Positions 1 to 5,537 of a stretch of DNA of 5,537 nucleotides are shown here, in pieces; positions within the stretch are counted from its first letter, which is position 1, and each line of letters opens with the position of its first letter. Source of the DNA: Erysipelotrichia bacterium (GTDB lineage Bacteria > Bacillota_I > Bacilli_A > RFN20 > CAG-826). A program made the position numbers and the translations under genes. Under the pieces are notes generated by a model. That model searched no databases and had not been told where the DNA came from. It saw nothing but the letters and a program-made list of their open reading frames with translations. Location: contig JAAZFO010000107.1 of NCBI GenBank assembly GCA_012511695.1, positions 1-5,537 on the forward strand, given 5' to 3'.

Positions 1-507
1 AAATAAATAATACCAAACGCAAAAGGAACTCCAAACATAGCAAAGAGTACAATTGCGATAATGGGTCCGATTATTGGAAAAAACATATAAATAAAAGCTG
101 CCAATAGTCCGATTGAATGAAGAGCGAAGCAAATAAGGCTTACTACAAATGATACGACATGTTTTTAAAATTAGCATTGCTATGCCCGAAATGACTAACA
201 AAAGACTTAAAACAAAAACAATCGTATCAAAATAATAGCTTCGCACCAGTGCAAATAATCCCAACAAGCCAATGATAACGCTATAAATAGAAAAAACCAT
301 TAAGGCTGCTTGGCTATTCATTCCGCTCACTTTAGTTGGCGCGGTTCCTAAGATAACACGAGTGATAGTGCCCTCTTGATCCCGAAAGACGATTATAAAA
401 TCATTAACTCTTGGTTCAAAATTTAAAAGTTCTTTATTAATTTGTAAAAAATTACCGTTATCTTGAATAAAAACCACATCTTCTTCAACACTAATTATTT
501 TTGCCAT
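1..507 (-). CDS. Partial multi-pass membrane protein of unknown function, with an apparent frameshift
   Basis: The gene starts at the ATG at 507-505, with a good ribosome binding site (GAGGAAG, 517-523) upstream, and runs off the left edge. Residues 1-68 form a soluble domain with beta-like alternation (for example DVVFIQDNGNFLQI and FIIVFRDQEGTITRVIL). Two hydrophobic helices follow at about residues 69-88 and 93-114. After Lys115 the original frame stays open to the edge but becomes polar and cysteine-rich (TCRIICSKPYLLRSSFNRT). The +1 frame instead gives continuous membrane-like protein (HVVSFVVSLICFALHSIGLL, then FPIIGPIIAIVLFAMFGVPF). The real protein therefore probably uses that frame, with an indel in the run of five A residues (162-166). 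At least four membrane segments are expected. I do not recognise the family. It lies downstream of the glpK operon, after a 108-bp gap, and has its own ribosome binding site. It may be a pseudogene, or the shift may be a sequencing error. Confidence 0.6.
   Translation of the reverse strand, partial: MAKIISVEEDVVFIQDNGNFLQINKELLNFEPRVNDFIIVFRDQEGTITRVILGTAPTKVSGMNSQAALMVFSIYSVIIGLLGLFALVRSYYFDTIVFVLSLLLVISGIAMLILKTCRIICSKPYLLRSSFNRTIGSFYLYVFSNNRTHYRNCTLCYVWSSFCVWYYLF
162..166 (-). other. Probable frameshift position (A5 homopolymer in the membrane protein gene)
   Basis: On the coding strand the sequence is TTTTAAAAAC. The upstream frame reads ATT TTA AAA ACA. Dropping one A gives ATT TTA AAA CAT GTC and restores a hydrophobic frame that is open to the left edge. 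Upstream of this point the +1 frame contains stop codons (TAG and TAA), so the switch must happen at or after the A run. The homopolymer is the simplest place for an indel, but the exact base cannot be fixed. Confidence 0.55.
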
Positions 508-615
508 GCTAATTTTCTTCCTCTATGCAAACTTTAATGCTTTAACTATCTATACTCAACTGAAAGATTCAAGATGCAACTAAGGAAAGGGGTTCGATTT
601 TTCAGCAATCCATTT
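508..615. other. Intergenic gap between the operon-like block and the membrane protein gene
   Basis: This is the only gap longer than 50 bp in the window. I see no GC-rich hairpin followed by a T run on the minus strand, so no convincing intrinsic terminator for the upstream genes. A weak minus-strand promoter-like pair is present (TTGCAT, then TATAGA after 19 bases), but the spacing is long and the match poor, so it is not called separately. The last part holds the ribosome binding site of the downstream gene. Confidence 0.5.
517..523 (-). promoter_or_regulatory. Ribosome binding site of the membrane protein gene
   Basis: The coding strand reads GAGGAAG about 9 bases upstream of the ATG at 507-505. 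It is a strong Shine-Dalgarno match and decides the start of a gene whose product is otherwise unrecognised. Confidence 0.7.
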
Positions 616-1161
616 CTAATGCTGTTTTTTGTGCCACTGTAATTGCAAATCTTTAAAAGTTTTAAGTTCTCTTTTATGGATAGTAACTAATTGCGCATAA
701 TATATTTTGCGCATCTCTTGGTATTGCGCCATTTGCTCACGGGAGACATTTTTAGAAAATAAAGACATAAAGACATTTTCTAATCTGAAAAAGCTTTCAT
801 AAAGGCTGAGCAAGGTCATGTAGTAAAAATATTCTTTATTTGAATAAATAAGCAAAGGAGTGCTATGGATGATTTCACTAGATAACTCGTAGCGACTCGC
901 ATACAACTCTAAGCCCGCAAGTTTTTCTAATCCATCTCTAAAATTTAGTTTAAAGTTAGCCTCTTTTTCAGGGACGATTTCAAAAAGCCAACCGTATTCG
1001 ATGTATTTTTTTATGTCTTTACTCTTTAACCCCTTAGCGCGCATCTCTATTTTCATTTCCCCAAAATAACGGTCTTGTTCTTCTTTGCTCGGAAGATTTT
1101 CATTGAAAGCTAGGCCAAACTTCATATGGCGGAGATATCTATTGATTAATGGTTCACCGTG
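616..1161 (-). other. C-terminal remnant of the interrupted DUF5677-like gene
   Basis: Reading continues directly from the TAA as HGEPLINRYLRH and then MKFGLAF, down to the TAG at 618-616. The first ATG is at 1125-1123, and the bases before it (GATATCTCCGCCAT) contain no Shine-Dalgarno sequence, so independent translation of this 169-aa piece is unlikely. It carries a charged, lysine-rich segment, then the LSSEIIH motif (fragment residues 81-87), and then aromatic helices around YFYYMTLLSLYESFFRLE. It is best read as the second half of the gene above, not as a separate gene. Confidence 0.6.
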
Positions 1162-1164
1162 TTA
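1162..1164 (-). other. In-frame ochre (TAA) codon inside the DUF5677-like gene
   Basis: The codon context is LILLD-TAA-HGEPL. TAA followed by C is not a known efficient recoding context in bacteria. TAA serves as a normal terminator for the IMPACT-family gene and the aminopeptidase gene in this window. A nonsense mutation or a base-call error is therefore likelier than programmed read-through. Confidence 0.75.
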
Positions 1165-1737
1165 ATCAAGCAAGATCAAAGTGCATTCACACTCATGTAA
1201 AGTCCGCCAAGAAGAAAAAGCCTCAGTTTCGTAGCCCGCTAATAGTTGTTCAATTATCGAACGCGCAATCGTTAAAGATTTCATTAATAGATCGCTGATC
1301 AAAGTCGATTGCGGATCATTTCTTTGATAACCTTTAACGATGTTAAGCATAAAATTAATATAAATATTTAATGAGGAAGCCGGTGGTGAAAAACGGTTAG
1401 CCAACTTGCGCTCAACGTGATTAAAAATAGATAATGACAAACATTTATCAGCGACGACTGAAGCCATCGAATTGGCAAAATGTTCGTTTTTAATAAACCG
1501 TAAGTGCTCTTCTTTGTTAAGATAAGAAACCGAATAGTGGTATTCCCCTATCGCATAAAAAAGGAGTTCTAATTGATTAACTTCTTGCACCTTTATCTGG
1601 TCATTTTCTTCGCCTAAAAATTTGATGATCTCATTCGCGTTTTGATAAACATTAAAAAGATACTCTACCTCAAGGATTTGCTTGAGCTTGAGATTAGTAA
1701 GTATTTCGATACTAGTTTTACTCAATAAATTTGACAT
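1162..1737 (-). CDS. N-terminal fragment of the interrupted DUF5677-like gene (191 aa)
   Basis: This is the part that would actually be made if the TAA terminates. It holds the helical N-terminal region, rich in Leu, Ile, Glu and Asn. It ends nine residues after the WRTLHE motif, at LILLD, in the middle of what looks like a helix. The C-terminal part with the conserved serine and histidine motif would be missing, so a stable working product is doubtful. Confidence 0.5.
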   Translation of the reverse strand: MSNLLSKTSIEILTNLKLKQILEVEYLFNVYQNANEIIKFLGEENDQIKVQEVNQLELLFYAIGEYHYSVSYLNKEEHLRFIKNEHFANSMASVVADKCLSLSIFNHVERKLANRFSPPASSLNIYINFMLNIVKGYQRNDPQSTLISDLLMKSLTIARSIIEQLLAGYETEAFSSWRTLHECECTLILLD

Positions 1738-1742
1738 AAGAC

Positions 1743-3215
1743 CTATTTAAATATCCTCGTGGCTTTAATCGCCCTTTTCCATCCTTTATATAACTCATCA
1801 ACTTCGTTTTGACTTTTATGCGGTTCATAAATAGCTTGATATTCATGGATTTGTTTAATCGACTCCAAACTAGGATAAAATCCGCAGGAGAGGCCCGCCA
1901 TATAGGCGACACCCAGAGCCGTCGTCTCTAAACAACGGGGTAATTTGATTTCCGTTTGTAAAATATCACTTTGAAACTGCATTAAGTAACGATTAACAGT
2001 TGCCCCACCGTCGACCTTTAGACTTTTTAAAGGTTTTTTTATTTCTTTTTTAATGACTTCCACCACATCTTTACATTGATAAGCGATGGCTTCTAAGGAA
2101 GCGCGGACAAATTGGCTCCGGTTACTACTCCGCGTTAAACCAAAAACAGCGCCATGGACATCATCATCCCAATAAGGTGTCCCTAGTCCCGCAAAGGCGG
2201 GGACGATATAAATGCCACCACTCGGGCTTTGTAAGGCGACACTTTCAGCTTCGTCTGAACGTTTGATGAGTTCCATCTCATCTCTTAACCACTGGACGAC
2301 TGCGCCGCCAATAAAAACTGAACCTTCTAAAGCATACGTCACTATATCACCGATTTGCCAAGCAACAGTCGTTAATAAACCTTTTTTAGATAATACTGGA
2401 TTATTTCCGATATTAACTAATAAGAAGCAACCAGTTCCATAAGTATTTTTGCTTTCGCCGATTTCAAAACAGTTTTGGCCAAATAGGGCCGCTTGTTGAT
2501 CGCCTAATACTCCAGAAATACGGAGGTCACTTTTTAAATACGCTAATTCGCCGTAGTCATAAGCGGAAGGGTAAACTTTAGGGAGCATTTGCATCGGGAT
2601 ATTAAATAAAGCGCACAACTCTTCGTCCCATTCCATAGTTTTAATGTTAAACAACATCGTTCGCGAAGCGTTGCTGACATCAGTGGCATGGACTTTGCCA
2701 AGTGTCATCTTATAAATAATCCAAGAATCAATCGTCCCGAATAACAGTTCACCGCTTTCAGCGCGCTGTTGGCCGTTTTCAAGATGGTCTAAAATAAAGC
2801 GCACTTTGCTAAAAGAAAAATACGGGTTAATGCGGAGACCAGTTTTTTCTTGGATTAAATCTTTTTTATCCATAAAGCGGTCACATATATGACTCGATTG
2901 TCGTGACTGCCAGACGATGGCGTTATAAACCGGTAAGCCTGTTTTTTTTGACCAGACGACTGTTGTTTCTCTTTGATTAGTCAGGCCGACAGTGGCGATT
3001 TGTTCGAGTGAAATATTACTCTTGATCAAAACTTCATTGATGACATCCGTTACACTAACCCAAATAGTAAGTGGGTCCGCTTCTACCCAACCGGCTTTAG
3101 GGAATAAACAAGGAACTTCCCGCTGTGCAGAAAATAGTAGGCGCCCTTTTTTATCAAAGATAATAGCGCGCGAACTAGTCGTCCCTTGATCAATCGCCAA
3201 AATGTATTTCTTCAT
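1743..3215 (-). CDS. glpK: Glycerol kinase
   Basis: This cytoplasmic FGGY-family kinase makes sn-glycerol 3-phosphate from glycerol and ATP. The 490-aa product is of normal family length and complete. Visible landmarks are the phosphate-binding segment DQGTTSSRA (residues 9-17); the glycerol-binding residues Arg82 and Glu83 in NQRETT, Trp102 in AIVWQ, Tyr132 and Phe264; the catalytic base Asp239 in GDQQAALFG; the ATP-site segment NTYGTGCF; and VDGG (401-404) in the C-terminal domain. The ATG at 3215 shares its A with the stop of the aminopeptidase gene (TAATG), which suggests termination and reinitiation; the Shine-Dalgarno match is weak. The loop between YG (221-222) and SG (234-235) has 11 residues, against 14 in the E. 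coli enzyme. It contains no histidine where Enterococcus and Bacillus enzymes carry the HPr-phosphorylated one. Phe140 replaces the usual Trp in the first FGGY signature (YFSFSKVRFILDH). No glpF or glpD/glpO neighbour is visible. Confidence 0.97.
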   Translation of the reverse strand: MKKYILAIDQGTTSSRAIIFDKKGRLLFSAQREVPCLFPKAGWVEADPLTIWVSVTDVINEVLIKSNISLEQIATVGLTNQRETTVVWSKKTGLPVYNAIVWQSRQSSHICDRFMDKKDLIQEKTGLRINPYFSFSKVRFILDHLENGQQRAESGELLFGTIDSWIIYKMTLGKVHATDVSNASRTMLFNIKTMEWDEELCALFNIPMQMLPKVYPSAYDYGELAYLKSDLRISGVLGDQQAALFGQNCFEIGESKNTYGTGCFLLVNIGNNPVLSKKGLLTTVAWQIGDIVTYALEGSVFIGGAVVQWLRDEMELIKRSDEAESVALQSPSGGIYIVPAFAGLGTPYWDDDVHGAVFGLTRSSNRSQFVRASLEAIAYQCKDVVEVIKKEIKKPLKSLKVDGGATVNRYLMQFQSDILQTEIKLPRCLETTALGVAYMAGLSCGFYPSLESIKQIHEYQAIYEPHKSQNEVDELYKGWKRAIKATRIFK

Positions 3216-4474
3216 TAATCTCTAGTTTTCATCAACCTTTCGATTTCATCCATTTCTTTAATAATATTTTTACTTAAGTTTACGGCCCCATCTTCAGTGA
3301 GGAGAATATTATCTTCAATGCGGACACCAATTCCGTGATTTGCAAAGTATAAACCCGGCTCAACGGTGATGACATTACCGACTTGTAAGGGTCTATCTCT
3401 AACGGCGACATCGTGAGTATCTAAACCGAGATGGTGTGAAACCCCATGATAATAATATTTTTTTAGATCGTCGTCTATAGTCATTAAACCTAAACGGAGA
3501 CATTGTTTTTTTAAATTTTCAATCGTAAAATCTTGCAAGTCTTTGAGTGATAAACCGACTTTAGCGTAGTTGATAACGGCCTTATTAACCGCTAAGACCG
3601 CTTCGTATACTTTTGCTTGTAAGCCGGTAAATTTGCCGTTAACTGGGAAGGTGCGAGAAATATCAGCGCAGTATTGCTGATGACGATAACCGAGATCAAA
3701 AAGAACTAAATCGCTTTTTTTGACGACATCGTTTTGCGTTGGATAATGTAAACAAGTAGCATTTTTACCAGCGGCGACAATCGTTGAAAACGCTAACTTA
3801 CTCCGATCATGTAGCCGACCATACATTTCAAAATAATCCGCAAAGACGTGTTCCCGCTGCCCTGCTTTTAAGTGACGCAGGACATAAGAGATACCACTAT
3901 TCGTCTTTTCGATAGCTTTAGAAATGTTTTGCACTTCAAGGGGTGATTTAATCATTCTTAAATCACGTAGTGAAGGATAAATATCAACAATTTCTTTATT
4001 GGGATGAGCCACTTTTAATTGCATAGCGTAATCTTTCATAAAGAGATCGTCACGGAGCTTTTGTTCAGGAGAAGATAAATCAAGATACACACAGTCAATG
4101 AGACCGTATTGGTTGTTATCATCCGCTAATGCTAATTTGACCATCGTTTCAAAGTTTGCGGTCGAATAAACATTTTTAAGACCACTTATCAAACCAGCAC
4201 TTTCAAAACTGAGCCGTTTGCCAGTCCACTTTTCTTTGAGTTCATCGTAAGGATCGACAAATAAATAAAGACTATTTTTACCGATCGCTTTAATTAAGAT
4301 AAGGGCGCTGTGCTCTTGTTGTATATTTGTTAAATAATAAAAGTTTTTATTAACGCAAAACGGCAAAAAATCATCTTCGCTCGCCACTTTGCTCACCCCT
4401 GAAAAAAATATAGCGATACTATTTTCTTTCATGGCTTTAAAAACTGCTTGTCGACGGTCTTGTAATTCACGCAT
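3215..4474 (-). CDS. pepP: Xaa-Pro aminopeptidase (peptidase family M24B)
   Basis: This enzyme is expected to remove an N-terminal residue that precedes proline, acting in the cytoplasm with two metal ions. The 419-aa protein has an N-terminal creatinase-like domain (about 1-165) and a C-terminal pita-bread catalytic domain (about 175-415). All five expected metal ligands are visible: Asp260 (LFDLG), Asp271 (ADISRTFP), His347 (HGVSHHLGLDTHD), Glu372 (TVEPGLY) and Glu387 (VRIEDN). His243 (LHYP) and His354 match the catalytic histidines of E. coli PepP, and Arg385 is kept. The start overlaps the end of the mrp gene by 8 bases (ATGCGTGA), with GGAGA at 4483-4487 as ribosome binding site. There is no signal peptide. 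Prolidase (PepQ) is a related alternative. The length, the large N-terminal domain and HGVSHHLGLD favour the aminopeptidase. The symbol is by similarity. Confidence 0.92.
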   Translation of the reverse strand: MRELQDRRQAVFKAMKENSIAIFFSGVSKVASEDDFLPFCVNKNFYYLTNIQQEHSALILIKAIGKNSLYLFVDPYDELKEKWTGKRLSFESAGLISGLKNVYSTANFETMVKLALADDNNQYGLIDCVYLDLSSPEQKLRDDLFMKDYAMQLKVAHPNKEIVDIYPSLRDLRMIKSPLEVQNISKAIEKTNSGISYVLRHLKAGQREHVFADYFEMYGRLHDRSKLAFSTIVAAGKNATCLHYPTQNDVVKKSDLVLFDLGYRHQQYCADISRTFPVNGKFTGLQAKVYEAVLAVNKAVINYAKVGLSLKDLQDFTIENLKKQCLRLGLMTIDDDLKKYYYHGVSHHLGLDTHDVAVRDRPLQVGNVITVEPGLYFANHGIGVRIEDNILLTEDGAVNLSKNIIKEMDEIERLMKTRD

Positions 4475-5297
4475 TTTTTAATTCTCCACTAATTGTTTTG
4501 GCGATAACTCCCATTTCTGGCAAGTTAATTTTTTCAATCGCCCCTTTGTCCATCAGTTGTGTATTTTCACTATTAAGTGGCAACTTACCTAAAATATTAA
4601 ACTTTCTTTCCTTGGCAAAAGCTCCTAAATGCGAAGCCCCAAATATAGGAATTCGTTCTTCGCACTTCGGACAGATGAGATACGACATATTTTCAATGAC
4701 TCCTATAATTGGAATTGTCATCATTTCCGCCATTTTTAAGGCTTTAGAAACGATGAGCGAGACGAGATCTTGAGGCGAAGTCACGACGACGACTTGGTCA
4801 ATGGGCAAACTTTGGAAAATCGTTAATGCTACATCGCCAGTTCCTGGTGGCATATCGATTAATAAGACATCGAGTTCACCCCAAGCAACATTTTCAAAAA
4901 ATTGCGTGACGAGATTTGAGACTAACGAACCCCGCCAAATGATCGGATCGCTTTCGTTTTGTAAGAGCATATTTGAGGAAATAACTTTAATGCCCCCGAT
5001 CGTCTCTCTAGGGAAAATATATTGTTCTTCGCCAACTGCCTTTTCTTTAATGCCAAAAGCTTTAGGAATACTGGGACCAGTAATGTCAGCGTCTAAAATG
5101 CCAACTTTATGTCCCATTCTATTTAAATAAGTAGCAAGGCTAGCAGTGACAAACGATTTGCCGACGCCCCCTTTACCACTTAAAACACCGATAATTTTTT
5201 TAATGTGACTCAACTCATTTGCTTTAGCCTTTTCAATGACATTTGAGCAATTATCTTTTTCCGCACACGTGGCGCAATTTCCAGGACAAGTTTCCAT
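4467..5297 (-). CDS. mrp: Mrp/NBP35-type P-loop ATPase, probable Fe-S cluster carrier
   Basis: Proteins of this family (Mrp, ApbC, NBP35) bind and transfer Fe-S clusters to target proteins as ATP-dependent dimers in the cytoplasm. The 276-aa product has the deviant Walker A motif GKGGVGKS (residues 41-48, with the signature Lys42), the switch segment DADITGPSIP (69-78), the Walker B-like LLIDMPPGTGD (145-155), and ENMSYLICPKC with the bridging CxxC pair Cys209 and Cys212. The N-terminus carries four cysteines (4, 8, 11, 17; C-x3-C-x2-C-x5-C), a second possible cluster site as in NBP35. There is no N-terminal DUF59 domain, so this is the short form. The ATG at 5297 follows the IMPACT-family stop after 7 bases, and its ribosome binding site AGAAAGGT overlaps that gene's end. 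The gene ends in TGA. Other MinD/ParA-type ATPases are excluded by the CPKC and PPGTGD motifs. Confidence 0.93.
   Translation of the reverse strand: METCPGNCATCAEKDNCSNVIEKAKANELSHIKKIIGVLSGKGGVGKSFVTASLATYLNRMGHKVGILDADITGPSIPKAFGIKEKAVGEEQYIFPRETIGGIKVISSNMLLQNESDPIIWRGSLVSNLVTQFFENVAWGELDVLLIDMPPGTGDVALTIFQSLPIDQVVVVTSPQDLVSLIVSKALKMAEMMTIPIIGVIENMSYLICPKCEERIPIFGASHLGAFAKERKFNILGKLPLNSENTQLMDKGAIEKINLPEMGVIAKTISGELKNA
4483..4487 (-). promoter_or_regulatory. Ribosome binding site of the aminopeptidase gene, inside mrp
   Basis: GGAGA lies 8 bases before the ATG at 4474-4472, within the last codons of the mrp gene (GGA GAA TTA). It supports this start despite the 8-base gene overlap. Confidence 0.7.
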
Positions 5298-5304
5298 AAT
5301 AGGG

Positions 5305-5537
5305 TTACCTTTCTAATCTTTCTAACGTCGCACTATCGATAACGGTGATCCCCGATCTTAAGTAAGTGCGCAATAATCGGCCAGCGCCGAGTTGCGTACC
5401 TCCAAAATATCTGACGACGCAAAGAGCGACGTTTTCCATATTTCTTTTATGTAAAAGTTCAAGCAGTGGCCTACCTGCGGTTCCGCGAGGCTCACCGGCA
5501 TCTCTACATTTGCTCCGCGTGTTAACGCGATAGGCAT
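5305..5537 (-). CDS. IMPACT/YigZ family protein (UPF0029), 3' part only
   Basis: The visible part is 76 codons ending in TAA; the start lies beyond the right edge. The UPF0029 signatures are clear: GEPRGTAGRP (residues 15-24 of the fragment) and CVVRYFGGTQLGAG (39-52). The IMPACT N-terminal domain has a ribosomal-S5-like fold. Bacterial members such as E. coli YigZ have no firmly established function, and the eukaryotic IMPACT protein regulates Gcn2. The protein stops 24 residues after GAG, with no room for the C-terminal DUF1949 domain usually found in YigZ. Reading past the TAA gives no such domain, so the short form is not due to this stop alone. It is probably the first visible gene of the operon with mrp. 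In E. coli yigZ lies beside the proline peptidase gene pepQ, and here a proline peptidase gene is two genes away. Confidence 0.88.
   Translation of the reverse strand, partial: AYRVNTRSKCRDAGEPRGTAGRPLLELLHKRNMENVALCVVRYFGGTQLGAGRLLRTYLRSGITVIDSATLERLER
5307..5314 (-). promoter_or_regulatory. Ribosome binding site of mrp, overlapping the end of the IMPACT-family gene
   Basis: The coding strand reads AGAAAGGT, with GG 10 bases before the ATG at 5297-5295. It sits on the last codons and stop of the upstream gene, so the two genes are likely to be translationally coupled. Confidence 0.55.

Larger units (their letters stand above)
616..1737 (-). pseudogene. DUF5677-like protein gene interrupted by one in-frame TAA
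   Basis: Two open segments (1737-1162 and 1161-616) lie in the same reading frame and are separated by a single TAA codon at 1164-1162. Read through, they give one protein of 373 codons (the TAA is codon 192) ending in TAG. It is largely alpha-helical, with no signal peptide or membrane segment. Two motifs resemble conserved parts of the DUF5677 family, whose function is unknown: WRTLHE at residues 177-182 and LSSEIIH at 285-291. The stop falls between them, so neither fragment holds the whole domain. The ATG at 1737 lies 5 bases after the glpK stop, with only a weak AGG before it, so translation probably depends on coupling to glpK. CAA, AAA or GAA could each have become TAA by one base change. 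The family call comes from motif memory and is tentative. The one-gene interpretation is much firmer. Confidence 0.65.

Noticed and set aside
155..172. Programmed -1 frameshift at T TTA AAA
   Set aside because: The -1 frame runs only a few codons (NMSYHL) before TAG TAA. Only a +1 shift restores the membrane protein, and no stimulatory structure is evident.
508..615. Promoter or terminator in the intergenic gap
   Set aside because: The best -35/-10 pair has 19-base spacing and weak matches, and no stable hairpin with a T run was found, so neither is called as a feature.
1162..1164. TAA reassigned to a sense codon (alternative genetic code)
   Set aside because: TAA ends the IMPACT-family gene and the aminopeptidase gene at sensible points, right at the next gene's start region, so it works as a stop here.
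616..1737. Two separate small genes (169 aa and 191 aa)
   Set aside because: They are in the same frame with only 12 codons between the TAA and the second ATG, and those codons continue plausible protein. The second ATG has no ribosome binding site.
616..1737. HEPN-type toxin or abortive-infection RNase
   Set aside because: The protein is helical and has RTLH, but the HEPN R-x4-6-H spacing is not met and no partner antitoxin gene is present.
1718..1912. Minus-strand open frame of 64 codons
   Set aside because: It lies mostly inside glpK in another frame, has no ribosome binding site or recognisable features, and is a shadow.
2212..5130. Plus-strand open frames at 2212-2442, 2992-3189, 4498-4773 and 4801-5130
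   Set aside because: All are antisense to well-identified genes (glpK and mrp), show no family features and have shadow-like composition.

Overview
The window is AT-rich and densely coded, with every supported gene on the minus strand. The features fit a low-GC Gram-positive (Firmicutes or Tenericutes-like) bacterium: purine-rich Shine-Dalgarno sequences, AT-biased third codon positions, short or overlapping gene junctions, and a compact Mrp-type ATPase with an N-terminal cysteine cluster. The genetic code looks standard (table 11): TAA, TAG and TGA all end genes here, and TGA ends the mrp gene, which argues against the Mycoplasma code. Assignment below phylum level is not supported by what can be read here.

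Layout in the direction of transcription (right to left): (1) the 3' end of an IMPACT/YigZ-family gene, cut by the right edge (5305-5537); (2) an Mrp/NBP35-type P-loop ATPase (4467-5297); (3) an M24B Xaa-Pro aminopeptidase (3215-4474); (4) glycerol kinase glpK (1743-3215); (5) a DUF5677-like gene (616-1737) broken by one in-frame TAA; (6) after 108 bp without a gene, the start of a small multi-pass membrane protein gene (1-507), which has an apparent frameshift near 162-166 and runs off the left edge.

Genes 1 to 5 are separated by 7 bp, an 8-bp overlap, a 1-bp overlap (TAATG) and 5 bp. They therefore look like one operon with translational coupling, whose promoter lies beyond the right edge. 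The products do not form an obvious single pathway: Fe-S cluster handling (Mrp), peptide turnover (aminopeptidase), glycerol phosphorylation (GlpK) and a protein of unknown role in the ribosomal-S5-like IMPACT fold. No glpF, glpO/glpD or glpP partner is visible beside glpK.

No RNA gene, mobile element, CRISPR array or dedicated defence system is visible. The points most worth a second look are the two coding disruptions at the left end (an ochre codon between the two conserved motifs of the DUF5677-like gene, and a +1-type shift in the membrane protein), a shortened GlpK loop with no histidine at the usual HPr-phosphorylation region, and an IMPACT protein that lacks the C-terminal domain. I see no convincing evidence of a new multi-gene system.
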